Part shown: positions 14,524 to 23,391 of the stretch, in pieces | How positions within the stretch are numbered: position 1 is the first letter of the stretch | Layout of the letters: the number at the start of each line of letters is the position of its first letter | Source: CAVZMO01 sp963776195 | Lineage (GTDB): Bacteria > Nitrospirota > Thermodesulfovibrionia > Thermodesulfovibrionales > SM23-35 | Assembly (NCBI GenBank): GCA_963776195.1 | Contig: CAVZMO010000011.1 | Coordinates: 95,223-159,222 of the forward strand | DNA length: 64,000 nucleotides | Direction: 5' to 3' | Position numbers and translations under genes: made by a program | The notes under the pieces: generated by a model | Seen by the model: only the letters and a program-made list of their open reading frames with translations | Told to the model about the DNA's origin: nothing | The model's database searches: none

Positions 14524-15267
14524 TCAGTAATACTTATGGCATATCCGGCACACATGAGCTTTAGGGAAAAGTTTTCTGAAGTTCGAACTATGAGGATTAT
14601 GACACGTTGCACAGCTGATCTTCTTCCTCGTATTTCTTGTTCCAGGGCCTGTTCCTTCGACAGGATGAATCTTGCCCTTTGGAAGAGAAACAATGTGGTT
14701 GCCGGATCTCTTCTCCTTATGGCAGCTTATACACCCCTCATTTATCGTTGTTGACAGACGGTAGGGGTAATTACTCGCATGCGGGTTATGACAATCGCAG
14801 CGTCTGCCGATGATTACCGGGTGGCGATACTTTTTTGTGAAATTCGTTCTATCATGACACCCATAGCAGAGTTCGGGAGGGTCGCACCGGAGATGTCCGC
14901 TAAAGGCTGATCTGTGGGGACTATGGCAACTGGTGCATTTGCCCGCTGCAACCGGTGAATGGATTTCCGTATCCTGAAATTTGGATTTTTCATGACAGCC
15001 GTAACAGAGATCGGGCACATCCCTTATGAGTTTTACACTGCCTTTCTGCTGCGGATGCTTCTTGTCCTGCGCTGCGATGTGGCAGGCATTACATCCTATG
15101 CCCAGAGCACCGTGGTCATTTTTTGAAGGTTCCCTGAATTCCGTATGACAATTTAGGCACAAAATGTCCCGGGCAGCGAAGGCCCGACTGACAAAAGGTG
15201 CGCACGATAAAAGCAAAACGGCAAGGAAAATCGAAAGCTTAGAAATTGGCGTGGTCTTAGTTAACAT
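14524..15267 (-). CDS. Exported multihaem c-type cytochrome (doubled CXXCH type)
   Basis: 247 residues with an N-terminal signal peptide (LSIFLAVLLLSCAPFVSRAFA). Eight CxxCH haem sites are visible: CLNCH, CNACH, CYGCH, CTSCH, CYGCH, CISCH, CATCH and CRICH, mostly in doubled repeats ending CHxPH. A ninth repeat is altered to RRCDCHNPH, that is CxCH. Such proteins carry electrons in the periplasm, for example to extracellular or sulfur acceptors. The gene is solitary, and no cytochrome-maturation genes are in the window. Redox partner unknown. Confidence 0.88.
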   Translation of the reverse strand: MLTKTTPISKLSIFLAVLLLSCAPFVSRAFAARDILCLNCHTEFREPSKNDHGALGIGCNACHIAAQDKKHPQQKGSVKLIRDVPDLCYGCHEKSKFQDTEIHSPVAAGKCTSCHSPHRSAFSGHLRCDPPELCYGCHDRTNFTKKYRHPVIIGRRCDCHNPHASNYPYRLSTTINEGCISCHKEKRSGNHIVSLPKGKIHPVEGTGPGTRNTRKKISCATCHNPHSSNFRKLFPKAHVCRICHKYY

Positions 15268-15575
15268 AACGGGTCGTAAAAAACTCTTGTATCTTTCCGG
15301 GACTGACGCACAGTCCGAGACTCCTCAATAGAAAGCTATAATCGTGGCTTGCGATAATGCTTTTCTACCCACGTCTGTCAGCTGGAATGTCGGAGTGTAT
15401 TAATATATCAGTATTCCAAAGAATCCTCAATATGTAATTGCAGCAAGAGGACGGGGGAACATTTGCGTTGTGGAAAAATATTTCGGCGGTTCATATATAA
15501 TTTATAATCGGTAAAAAACCCGGCAAATTTCGAAAGGCAACGGGTATTCGGAGATATTAAAGGAAGCCCGGATCA
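15268..15575. other. Intergenic region between the cytochrome and K+ channel genes
   Basis: 308 bp divergent region. The only feature I can support is an A/T-rich stretch with ATATATAATTTATAATCGG (about 15497-15515) that could contain a -10 element for the K+ channel. A long palindrome or riboswitch-like fold was not found. Confidence 0.3.
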
Positions 15576-16586
15576 ATGGAAGAACTCAGAAGACGTATTA
15601 TCTTTTCTTTCGGACTTATAGCTCTTGTCATTTCCTTCGGCACGGCAGGCTATATGGCCCTGGAGCGATGGGATTTATTGGACTCCCTTTATATGACGAT
15701 AATAACCCTGACAACCGTCGGTTTCAAGGAAGTACACGATCTGTCTTTTCAAGGGAAAATATTTACCATAATTCTTATCATAGGGGGAGTAGGCACGGTG
15801 CTGTATGCGCTTAGTACCGGAGCCAAGTTTGTTCTTGAGGGTGAGTTGCAAGAAATATTCGGGAGGAAGAGATTGGAAAAGAAACTGAAAGATTTGAAGG
15901 ACCATTACATTGTCTGCGGGTTTGGCAGGATGGGTAAAATCATAGCAAGGGAACTCAAACACGAGAAATTAGACTTTGTGGTTATCGAGAAAAACGGCGG
16001 GATACTCGACGATAAAGGGGATACTCTTATTATTCAAGGAGATGCCACTAAAGATGAAATTCTCAAGAAGGCCGGTATCGAAAAAGCAAAATGTCTCATA
16101 TCGGTGCTTCCTACCGATGCAGAAAATCTTTACGTAGTCTTGAGCGCCAGGGGATTAAACCCCGGTCTTTTAATCGTTGCGAGGGCCGGAGAGGAAGGAT
16201 CGGAGAAGAAATTACTCAGGGCCGGCGCCGACAGGGTTGTTTCGCCTTACCATATAGGTGGATTGAGAATGGCCCATTCGGTATTGAAACCCGCCGTTGT
16301 GGATTTCATAGAATTCGCTACAAAGAGTGGCAATATCGATCTGCAGATAGAAGAAATAACCATCCAGGAAGGTTCGGGACTCGTGGGGAATACTCTAGAT
16401 CAATGCGGGATCGGAAGAGACCTCGGAATTATCATCGTAGCCATAAAGCAGCAAAGCGGCGAGATGAAATTTAATCCCACCTACCTCAGTATCATCGGCT
16501 GCGGGAGATACGCTGATTGCGGTGGGCGAAGGGACAAAAATGAAGACTCTCGAAGAGATGGCGATGGGGAAGAAGTAATGGTATGA
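15576..16586 (+). CDS. TrkA-N domain K+ channel (two-helix pore plus RCK), C-terminus frameshifted
   Basis: Residues 8-30 and 60-85 form two membrane helices flanking a pore loop with filter TTVGFKEV (Phe in place of the usual Tyr). From about 110 an RCK/TrkA-N domain begins (YIVCGFGRMGKIIARELK, IIQGDATKDEILKKAGI), followed by a TrkA-C domain. The last 36 residues (IIGCGRYADCGGRRDKNE...) are out of family. A one-base change near 16497 restores AAGDTLIAVGEGTKMKTLEE followed by MAMGKK and a stop at 16578. The frameshift therefore removes only the final strands of TrkA-C, where c-di-AMP binds in some relatives. It precedes cdaA by about 20-30 bp. Confidence 0.85.
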   Translation: MEELRRRIIFSFGLIALVISFGTAGYMALERWDLLDSLYMTIITLTTVGFKEVHDLSFQGKIFTIILIIGGVGTVLYALSTGAKFVLEGELQEIFGRKRLEKKLKDLKDHYIVCGFGRMGKIIARELKHEKLDFVVIEKNGGILDDKGDTLIIQGDATKDEILKKAGIEKAKCLISVLPTDAENLYVVLSARGLNPGLLIVARAGEEGSEKKLLRAGADRVVSPYHIGGLRMAHSVLKPAVVDFIEFATKSGNIDLQIEEITIQEGSGLVGNTLDQCGIGRDLGIIIVAIKQQSGEMKFNPTYLSIIGCGRYADCGGRRDKNEDSRRDGDGEEVMV

Positions 16587-16605
16587 TATTAAGCAAAAAG
16601 GGTTT

Positions 16606-17367
16606 ATGGAATTATTGCGACCATTGAGATGGCAGGATCTGGTCGACGTTATTTTGATGTCGATCATCGTTTACCGTCTTCTTCTTATCATAAAGGGCAC
16701 AAAAGCTGCCCATATGCTGATGGGTCTCGGTGTTCTTCTCCTGGCTTCTCTGTTATCAAGTTATTTCGAACTCTATACTGTGGATTGGCTGATACAGAGC
16801 TTCTGGGCACAGATAGTCATCGCTATCATCGTTCTTTTCCAGCCGGAGATACGGCGGGCGCTTGCTCAGATGGGAGAGACGCCCTTTCTTCAGACCCTTA
16901 CCCCTGCCGAAGAACTCAAATCTCTCGAAGAGATCGTAAGGGCGACGATAGCCCTTGCAAACAGGAAGATAGGGGCACTGATCGCCATCGAAAGGGAAAC
17001 GAGTCTCAAGGACTTTGTCGAAATCGGCGTGCCGTTGGACGCAAAGGTTTCGAAGGAAATACTGCTGAGTGCATTTCATCCCACATCCCCCATTCATGAC
17101 GGGGCTGTCGTAATAAAAGGGAACAGGATTGTCGCTGCGGGATGTTTTCTGCCGATAATCATGAGTCCCGACATCAGTAAGTCATTGGGGACCAGACACC
17201 GCGCTGCCCTGGGATTATCGGAAGAGACGGATGCCGTAATACTCATCGTGTCGGAAGAGACAGGAACGGTATCCATGGCGATTCAAGGAAAGCTCGAAAC
17301 ACATCTTGATATGGGAACGCTCAGGGATACGCTCACCGATTTATTTTCAGTAAAGGTGAAGAGATGA
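16606..17367 (+). CDS. cdaA: Diadenylate cyclase CdaA
   Basis: 253 residues. Three N-terminal membrane helices (about 12-80) are followed by a DisA_N/DAC domain with LKSLEEIVRATIALANRKIGA (partly quoted), HDGAVVIKGNRIVAAGC (DGA motif) and GTRHRAALGLSEETDA (RHR motif), the catalytic signatures for making c-di-AMP from two ATP. The stop overlaps the start of cdaR. The operon cdaA-cdaR-glmM is widely conserved and links c-di-AMP to peptidoglycan precursor supply. Here an RCK-domain K+ channel gene precedes it, in line with c-di-AMP control of potassium. Confidence 0.95.
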   Translation: MELLRPLRWQDLVDVILMSIIVYRLLLIIKGTKAAHMLMGLGVLLLASLLSSYFELYTVDWLIQSFWAQIVIAIIVLFQPEIRRALAQMGETPFLQTLTPAEELKSLEEIVRATIALANRKIGALIAIERETSLKDFVEIGVPLDAKVSKEILLSAFHPTSPIHDGAVVIKGNRIVAAGCFLPIIMSPDISKSLGTRHRAALGLSEETDAVILIVSEETGTVSMAIQGKLETHLDMGTLRDTLTDLFSVKVKR

Positions 17368-18011
17368 AAAAATTCTTTTTTGAGAACCTTGGACTTAAGA
17401 TCGCCGCTGTTTTATTATCAATTGTTTTATGGGTTTTTGTTACATCACGGGGACAGTCGGAGATATCCATTGACGTGCCTCTCGAGTTCAAGAACATTCC
17501 GCAAGGGCTTGAGATAGTCAATCACACCGTTAAAACAATAACACTTGCCATAAAGGGGCAGGAACGGTTTATTAAGAACATCAGGCCGTCGGATATGAGG
17601 GTTTCTCTCGACCTCGGCAAGGCCAAAAAAGGTGAAAGCATTTATTATATTCACAGAGATGATATCATATTGCCCCATGCTGTGACGGTCACCAATATAA
17701 GCCCTTCGACCGTTAAGGTGACAGTCGAAGAAACGACTGCAAAAACAGTCAGGGTAATCGCGCTTATAACCGGCGAGCCGGAAAGAGGTTATTATGTTAA
17801 GTCCGTTGAAGTTACACCACAGACCGTAACGATCGAGGGTATAAGGTCGGAGATAGAGAGGATTAAGAATATAAAAACGGAGCCGTTTGATGTGACAGGA
17901 TTCAATGAAACATTTACGCAGGATCTGAAGCTTGACTTAATGGGGAAAAACATAAGATCGAAAACCGGTGACGTTAATATTAGGGTTGTGATCGGAGGAA
18001 AAGGAAGATGA
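17364..18011 (+). CDS. cdaR: CdaR, YbbR-domain regulator of diadenylate cyclase
   Basis: 215 residues: one N-terminal membrane anchor (LGLKIAAVLLSIVLWVFVT) and two YbbR-type beta domains (about 30-110 and 115-200), e.g. VPLEFKNIPQGLEIVN and KTVRVIALITGEPERGYYV. Firmicute CdaR has up to four such repeats, so this is a short version. It acts outside the membrane and modulates CdaA. It overlaps both neighbours by 4 bp (ATGA), so the three genes are translated together. Confidence 0.9.
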   Translation: MKKFFFENLGLKIAAVLLSIVLWVFVTSRGQSEISIDVPLEFKNIPQGLEIVNHTVKTITLAIKGQERFIKNIRPSDMRVSLDLGKAKKGESIYYIHRDDIILPHAVTVTNISPSTVKVTVEETTAKTVRVIALITGEPERGYYVKSVEVTPQTVTIEGIRSEIERIKNIKTEPFDVTGFNETFTQDLKLDLMGKNIRSKTGDVNIRVVIGGKGR

Positions 18012-19354
18012 GACTTTTCGGGACAGACGGGGTAAGAGGCGCTGTAAACGATTATCCTATGACACCCGAGACTGTTTTGAGGGTGGGTATGGCCATCGCT
18101 TATCTCCTCAGGGAGAAACACGGGCGGAACATGATACTGATCGGGAAGGACACGAGACTGTCGGGGTATCTGATAGAGAGCGCTCTCACATCCGGGATAT
18201 GCTCTCTGGGGATGAACGTTACCCTCGTCGGCCCTATACCGACACCGGGAGTGGCATTTCTTACGAGGACATTACGCCTGGATGCCGGCATTGTCATATC
18301 GGCATCGCACAACCCTTTTGAGGATAATGGTATTAAGATATTTTCTTCAGCGGGGTTAAAACTTCCCGACGGGCTTGAAAGAAAGATCGAGGAGTTTGTT
18401 CAGGATGACAAGCTTCTGAAAAACAGACCGAAAGGTGGCGAGATAGGAAAGGCGTTCCGGCTGGACGATGCGACGGGACGGTATATCGAATATATCAAAT
18501 CAACGCTGCCGAAGGGTATCACCTTTGAGGGGATGAAGGTTGTTATCGACTGTGCAAACGGAGCTGCTTATAAGACGACACCGTGGCTGTTGCGTGAACT
18601 GGGTGCAGAGGTAATCTCTCTGAATGATAAACCCGACGGATTGAATATCAATGCGGATTGCGGCTCTTTACACGTGGAAGGGCTGAGGAAAGCCGTGAGA
18701 TTCCATAGGGCGGTTATCGGCATAGCTCATGACGGAGACGCCGACAGGACGATCTTTTGTGATGAGAAAGGCGATATTGTTGATGGCGATAAGGTGATGG
18801 GTATGTGTGCCGTGGAGATGAAAAGGAATAAAACACTGAAAAAAGACACCGTTGTATCGACCGTGATGAGCAACCTCGGCTTTGAGAAATATCTCGATAT
18901 GAATGACATAAAACTGCTGAGAACGAAAGTCGGGGACAGATATGTTGTGGAGAGGATGCTTGACGGCGGATTCAAACTCGGCGGAGAACAGTCGGGACAC
19001 ATCATTTTTCTCGACCATAATACGACGGGAGATGGTCCCTTGACGGCAACACAGGTTCTTTATCTTATGAAAAATAGGGATGCTTCTCTGTCAAAGCTGG
19101 CGAAGGAAATAAAACTTTATCCCCAGATTCTCATGAATGTTCTTGTGGAACACAAACATGATATCAAAACAATTCCCGAGATTGGGGAGGCGATAGAGTC
19201 TGCTGAAAAAAGACTTTCCGGGAAGGGAAGAGTGCTCGTGAGGCCTTCGGGAACAGAACCCAAGATCAGGGTAATGCTCGAGGGCGAGGACCTGAAACTT
19301 ATCAATAAACTCGGTAAGGATATCGCAAAGGTTATCAGAGAAAAAATGACCTAA
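18008..19354 (+). CDS. glmM: Phosphoglucosamine mutase
   Basis: 448 residues, full length. LFGTDGVRGAVN at the start, the phosphoserine loop IVISASHNPFEDNGIK near residue 100, the metal loop DGDADRTIF, the sugar loop GGEQSGHIIFLDHNTTGDG and the phosphate-binding RPSGTEPKIRVMLEG near the end are all present. It converts glucosamine-6-phosphate to glucosamine-1-phosphate, the step between GlmS and GlmU, both of which are encoded at 54.8-58.1 kb. Its TAA overlaps the comEC ATG (TAATG). Confidence 0.97.
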   Translation: MRLFGTDGVRGAVNDYPMTPETVLRVGMAIAYLLREKHGRNMILIGKDTRLSGYLIESALTSGICSLGMNVTLVGPIPTPGVAFLTRTLRLDAGIVISASHNPFEDNGIKIFSSAGLKLPDGLERKIEEFVQDDKLLKNRPKGGEIGKAFRLDDATGRYIEYIKSTLPKGITFEGMKVVIDCANGAAYKTTPWLLRELGAEVISLNDKPDGLNINADCGSLHVEGLRKAVRFHRAVIGIAHDGDADRTIFCDEKGDIVDGDKVMGMCAVEMKRNKTLKKDTVVSTVMSNLGFEKYLDMNDIKLLRTKVGDRYVVERMLDGGFKLGGEQSGHIIFLDHNTTGDGPLTATQVLYLMKNRDASLSKLAKEIKLYPQILMNVLVEHKHDIKTIPEIGEAIESAEKRLSGKGRVLVRPSGTEPKIRVMLEGEDLKLINKLGKDIAKVIREKMT

Positions 19355-21792
19355 TGTCATTTTTTTTGTCATTTCTCATAGGGATAGTAGTGTTTTATTC
19401 TTTCCTGTATTTTCCTTTTTCTACTGTTTTTATCTCTTTGCTTTCTATCATTTTCCTCTTCCTGAAGAAAAAATATTTACTGATATTAACGCTCATCTTC
19501 GGGGCAGCCTTTGCATTTTTCAGATATGAACCTGAAGTGGAAATCCCCTATCCCAAGGATAAGATTGTTGTAAAAGGGGTCTTTGAATCATATCCCGTAA
19601 AAACCGAGAGAGGAACTTTTAAGCAGACATTCACCACGGCATATGCCGCCAATATGAACACCGGCGAGAAAGTGGCGGCGCTCTCAGGAAAGGAGGTTGT
19701 TTTACTCTCGGATAGACCCTTTGATCCCGGAACGGAGTGCGAACTCGCTGTGACATTCTTAAAAAGCAGGAACAGGCTTAACCCGGGAGAACTGACAATG
19801 GAAGAGACCTATGCAAACCTCTTAGACATATACCGTGAAGAGGCTAAAGGGATATCTCTTTATTCGAAAATTCAGGGATACAGGTACCGAATCAATCAAT
19901 ATATCGAAGAAAATATGAAGAGGGACCAGGGGGCTTTCGTTACGTCGATCACAACCGGCCAGATGACTAATATGAGTGAAGAGCTGAAGGATGCATTTAA
20001 CGCAACAGGGCTGGCCCATATCCTTAGTATTTCGGGATCTCACTTCGGCCTTTTCTCTGTCTTTTTATTCGGAATGTTCAGGTTTATCGTTAAGGCATTT
20101 CCTTACAGGTTTCTTCAGAGAATGACGGTATATTTGACCCCCTCGCAAGCGGCAGCCATATTCTGCCTCCCTTTCATGCTGGCCTATCTCGGCCTTTCGG
20201 GAGCAAGCATACCTGCAATCAGGTCGTTTATCATGATCAGTCTTTTTCTTTCCGGACTTATTATCGGAAAAAAGGGCTACTGGTTGAACTCCCTTCTCTG
20301 TGCAGCCTTCATAATCATTGTCTGGAAAGTGGAATCCCTTTTCGATCTCTCATTCCAACTCTCCTTCCTTGCGGTATTATTCATCGGCTTTGCTGTTCAG
20401 AAGAGCGACGACAACAAGAAAGAGGGCGGTAAGATTTTCAGGTATTTTAAGAACGCCTTATTGATGACCTTATCGGCATCGATCGGGACCGCGCCGCTCG
20501 TAGCATACTATTTCCATTATTACTCGATAGTATCACCTATATCGAATCTCATCATAGCCCCGCTCATAGGCTTTCTACTCATACCTCTTTCTGTTGTATC
20601 ATGCTTTTTATTCCTCATGACAGGTCATTTCATATTTACTGCCATAGTGGCATTGTTTTCTGATATAAGCATCGCATCCGTGAAATTATTGTCCGGTGTT
20701 CCTTACGCAAGTGTAAGTGTCCCTGCGTTTCCACCAATCTTACTTGTCCTCTTCTATTCCGGCTGCGTCGTTTATCTTGTGTTGAATAAACAACTCCGGC
20801 GCAAAAAAGGAAAAAATCGACCTGATGATCCCTGTGCTCTTAAGATAGGTGATGTTGAAGGGCATTTGCGGGAGAACGATATCCCGGATACCGGAAGCGG
20901 GCCCCGAAGAATTTCCCTTCGGAAATACCTATTGATCGCTCCCTTTGTTCCTCTTGTGATCTATTTTTTCCTGTCGGTCCTCGAAAAGAATGGCCTCTCC
21001 GTCACCTTTCTTGATGTGGGCCAGGGGGATTCAGCAGTCATAGAGTTTCCCGACGGGAAAAATATGGTAATAGACACAGGGAGAACAGGCAGAGAGACGG
21101 CTTCATTCCTCAAATACAGAGGTAAGAAGACCGTTGATGTCCTTGTGCTTTCCCATGTCCATCCGGATCATGCAGGCGGATTGGATACCATCCTAAGAAA
21201 ATTTCAGGTGCGGGAAATATGGGACAGCGGCCGTATTGTATTCTCTGATAATTCAATAGTTCGTTCACTGAACAGAGGGGATATGATAGAGGAAAAAGCA
21301 TACAGAATTTATGCCCTCCATCCTTATCCCGAATTTTATACCATGGAGAATAGCGAATATGTTTCGGAGAACAACGATTCTCTCGTCTTAAAGATCGAGG
21401 GCAATAACCTGTCGTTCCTTTTTGCCGGTGACATCGAGAAGGAGGCGGAGGAGGATATCCTTCATCTCGGGCAGTGGCTGAAGAGCGACGTAATAAAGGT
21501 TCCCCATCACGGCGGAAAGACTTCTTCCCATGAGACTTTTTTTGAGGCTGTTTCACCTGACATAGCGGTAATCAGCGCGGGGCGGGATAATTCATTCGGT
21601 CATCCTCATCAAGAGATGTTGGATGCCCTGCGGGGAATTCTTATATACAGAACAGATACCGAAGGCGCCGTTAAAATAGGCGGGTCGGGCAAGGGACTTG
21701 AGATCAAGACCTGCAGAGGAGTTCGGTTAAAAGAGGCCAAGACTTTATCCGATGAGATGAAGAATTTTAAACTGCTGGTTGAGACGTGGTGA
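19354..21792 (+). CDS. comEC: ComEC/Rec2 family DNA-uptake channel
   Basis: 812 residues. An N-terminal membrane pair and DUF4131-like soluble domain (1-190) precede the Competence domain (about 200-470), which opens GLAHILSISGSHFGLF and contains many helices. A short cytoplasmic linker follows. The C-terminal metallo-beta-lactamase domain (about 545-790) has LDVGQGDSAVIEFPDG, LSHVHPDHAGGL and IKVPHHGGKTSS. The protein forms the inner-membrane channel for incoming single-stranded DNA. The last gene of the cdaA-glmM run. Presence of ComEC next to an integron elsewhere in the window is suggestive of natural transformation but proves nothing. Confidence 0.93.
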   Translation: MSFFLSFLIGIVVFYSFLYFPFSTVFISLLSIIFLFLKKKYLLILTLIFGAAFAFFRYEPEVEIPYPKDKIVVKGVFESYPVKTERGTFKQTFTTAYAANMNTGEKVAALSGKEVVLLSDRPFDPGTECELAVTFLKSRNRLNPGELTMEETYANLLDIYREEAKGISLYSKIQGYRYRINQYIEENMKRDQGAFVTSITTGQMTNMSEELKDAFNATGLAHILSISGSHFGLFSVFLFGMFRFIVKAFPYRFLQRMTVYLTPSQAAAIFCLPFMLAYLGLSGASIPAIRSFIMISLFLSGLIIGKKGYWLNSLLCAAFIIIVWKVESLFDLSFQLSFLAVLFIGFAVQKSDDNKKEGGKIFRYFKNALLMTLSASIGTAPLVAYYFHYYSIVSPISNLIIAPLIGFLLIPLSVVSCFLFLMTGHFIFTAIVALFSDISIASVKLLSGVPYASVSVPAFPPILLVLFYSGCVVYLVLNKQLRRKKGKNRPDDPCALKIGDVEGHLRENDIPDTGSGPRRISLRKYLLIAPFVPLVIYFFLSVLEKNGLSVTFLDVGQGDSAVIEFPDGKNMVIDTGRTGRETASFLKYRGKKTVDVLVLSHVHPDHAGGLDTILRKFQVREIWDSGRIVFSDNSIVRSLNRGDMIEEKAYRIYALHPYPEFYTMENSEYVSENNDSLVLKIEGNNLSFLFAGDIEKEAEEDILHLGQWLKSDVIKVPHHGGKTSSHETFFEAVSPDIAVISAGRDNSFGHPHQEMLDALRGILIYRTDTEGAVKIGGSGKGLEIKTCRGVRLKEAKTLSDEMKNFKLLVETW

Positions 21793-21841
21793 TAGGCGCC
21801 TTGAACTAATTTGTTGTCTCATAAATAAGCATATACCCGTT

Positions 21842-21920
21842 GTCATTCCGGACTTGATCCGGTCTACGACTCACAGAGAATACAGTTTTTCACCCGGAAT
21901 CCCGCTTTCGCGGGAATGAC
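21842..21920. repeat. Extragenic palindromic repeat (MITE/REP-like)
   Basis: Bounded by GTCATTCC and GGAATGAC in inverted orientation, with GGACTTGATCCGG and CCCGCTTTCGCGGG as inner hairpins. Sequences of this type (GTCATTCCCGCGAAAGCGGGAATCC) are dispersed in many proteobacterial and related genomes. It lies just after comEC and might act as a transcript end. Confidence 0.65.
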
Positions 21921-22016
21921 GGTTTCCGGATTATTGTAAAGAAGTGTTAGGGAGGGTACACTAAATTTCAGAATAGGGTATATTTCATTTAACAATTATT
22001 AATTTCAGAGGATGAA

Positions 22017-22097
22017 ATGGATATCAAAACTTTTATCATTGCAGCGGCATTTATGTTCTTCATTTATATCATCATCAGGATGCTGACTCGAAAATAA
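22017..22097 (+). CDS. Possible 26-residue single-helix membrane peptide
   Basis: ATG 22017 is preceded by AGAGGA at suitable distance. The predicted peptide is MDIKTFIIAAAFMFFIY followed by IIIRMLTRK: one hydrophobic helix with a basic C-terminal end, the layout of many bacterial membrane microproteins. It lies alone in the comEC-tsaC gap. Too short for confident recognition; conservation would decide. Confidence 0.4.
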   Translation: MDIKTFIIAAAFMFFIYIIIRMLTRK

Positions 22098-22167
22098 GCG
22101 TACATTATACACTGTCATTTTTCAGATACCCTGACAGATAATTTGCTGAAGATCAAAGGTGTTCGCA

Positions 22168-22788
22168 TTATTTTAAAGTCAAGAGGGCCTCTTTCTTGAT
22201 GACGCCTTCTCTCAATACCTCTATAGTGTCGCCCGTTGTGGCTACGATTGTTGACGGAAGGCCGCCGGGGGTCGGACCTGCATCAATAATAAGGTCTATG
22301 GTATCTCCAAAATATTCTATGACAGTCTCTGCGTCCTCAGCGGGCGGCAGGCCCGAAGGATTGGCACTTGTAGCAGTGATTGGAAAACCTGTAATTTCGG
22401 CCAGCGCAAGAGCAAAGGACTTACCCGGAACCCTGACCGCAACCACCCCGGTCCCTGCTGTTATAAACAGAGAAAGGTTTTCCTTCGCAGGAAAAATCAG
22501 GGTCAATGGTCCGGGCCAGAAGCTGTGCATGAGGCATTCTGCCATAATGCCTATTGAATCCGTGACCGAGGACAGTAACTCCTTATTTCCTATGATCAAT
22601 GGCATCGCTTTTTCCTGGGGCCTCTGTTTTACAGCACAGAGCCTTTCGAGTGGATCTTCCAGGTCATACTTTACCCCAAGACCGTAAAATGTCTCTGTCG
22701 GATATGCTACAATACCGCCGGATTGAAGGATATCAACGGCTTTGAGTAAGGCCCGTTCCATAGTCAATTCAGTCACATGCATAATCAT
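22168..22788 (-). CDS. tsaC: L-threonylcarbamoyladenylate synthase (Sua5/YciO/YrdC family)
   Basis: 206 residues, the single YrdC-domain form without the Sua5 C-terminal extension. It has GGIVAYPTETFYGLGVKYD, CAVKQRPQEKAMPLIIGN, FWPGPLTLIFPAKE, VAVRVPGKSFA and ITATSANPSGLPPA. It makes threonylcarbamoyl-AMP for the t6A37 tRNA modification, the same base that TrmO (10.4-10.9 kb) further methylates. Divergent from the lipoprotein gene, and monocistronic as far as visible. Confidence 0.93.
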   Translation of the reverse strand: MIMHVTELTMERALLKAVDILQSGGIVAYPTETFYGLGVKYDLEDPLERLCAVKQRPQEKAMPLIIGNKELLSSVTDSIGIMAECLMHSFWPGPLTLIFPAKENLSLFITAGTGVVAVRVPGKSFALALAEITGFPITATSANPSGLPPAEDAETVIEYFGDTIDLIIDAGPTPGGLPSTIVATTGDTIEVLREGVIKKEALLTLK

Positions 22789-22886
22789 TGCAAAATACTA
22801 ACATAGATATATCGCTTTTTACATTTTCCAACGTCCTGATCTCACAAGATAATTTTTTTTAAATCAATTTTAAAACAAATAATTTA

Positions 22887-22915
22887 TTGACAACAATGAT
22901 GTTTTACTCTAAGAT
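22887..22915 (+). promoter_or_regulatory. Promoter for the coiled-coil lipoprotein gene
   Basis: TTGACA (22887-22892), 17-bp spacer, TAAGAT (22910-22915), with AGGAGGTG shortly before the ATG at 22947. A strong constitutive-looking arrangement, as expected for an abundant envelope lipoprotein. Confidence 0.65.
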
Positions 22916-22946
22916 TTTAGAAAGTTCTTAAGAAAGGAGGTGTAAA

Positions 22947-23330
22947 ATGAAAAAGTTTACTGTATTATTTGTCATTTCTTTATTATTACTCAGTTTTTTT
23001 GGCTGCGCTTCAAAGGACTATGTGAAACAGCAGATAGAACCGCTGGTAGACAGGATCAGCAAACTTGAATCGAAGGTTAATTCTATCGAATCCAGAGTCA
23101 ATGCCCTTGAAGGCAAGATGGCCGAAATTGACGTAGCCAAGAAGGACGCCAAGGAAGCTAAAGCTTTGGCACAGGAAGCGATGAAGACCGCAAAGGATTG
23201 CTGCGATAAGGCGGAAGCCGCAGTTAAGAGGGCGGAAGCTGCTGCCGCAAGAGCTGAAGAAGCCGCGAAGAGAGCTGAAGAGGCAGCAAAGAAGTCCGGC
23301 AAGGCTTTTGAATTGCAACAAAAGAAATAA
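22947..23330 (+). CDS. Lpp-like coiled-coil/alanine-zipper lipoprotein
   Basis: 127 residues. The signal peptide ends in lipobox FFGCAS. The mature part is a continuous heptad helix: first IEPLVDRISKLESKVNSIES, then an Ala/Glu/Lys-rich zipper (AAAARAEEAAKRAEEAAKKS). It resembles Lpp/OprI-type outer-membrane lipoproteins in design but is longer. A CC pair at KDCCDKAE in the helix may allow disulfide cross-linking. Strong promoter, strong ribosome-binding site and strong terminator all indicate high expression. Confidence 0.8.
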   Translation: MKKFTVLFVISLLLLSFFGCASKDYVKQQIEPLVDRISKLESKVNSIESRVNALEGKMAEIDVAKKDAKEAKALAQEAMKTAKDCCDKAEAAVKRAEAAAARAEEAAKRAEEAAKKSGKAFELQQKK

Positions 23331-23349
23331 GAATTAGCGTTTATATTAC

Positions 23350-23391
23350 AAAGGGGCCAAAAAATATGTTATTTTTTGGCCCCTTTGTTTT
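23350..23391. terminator. Bidirectional intrinsic terminator
   Basis: A 16-bp perfect stem, AAAGGGGCCAAAAAAT (23350-23365) and its complement (23371-23386), with a 5-nt loop followed by GTTTT; the A-rich other side serves the opposite strand. It lies between the convergent lipoprotein and L,D-transpeptidase genes. Confidence 0.92.
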
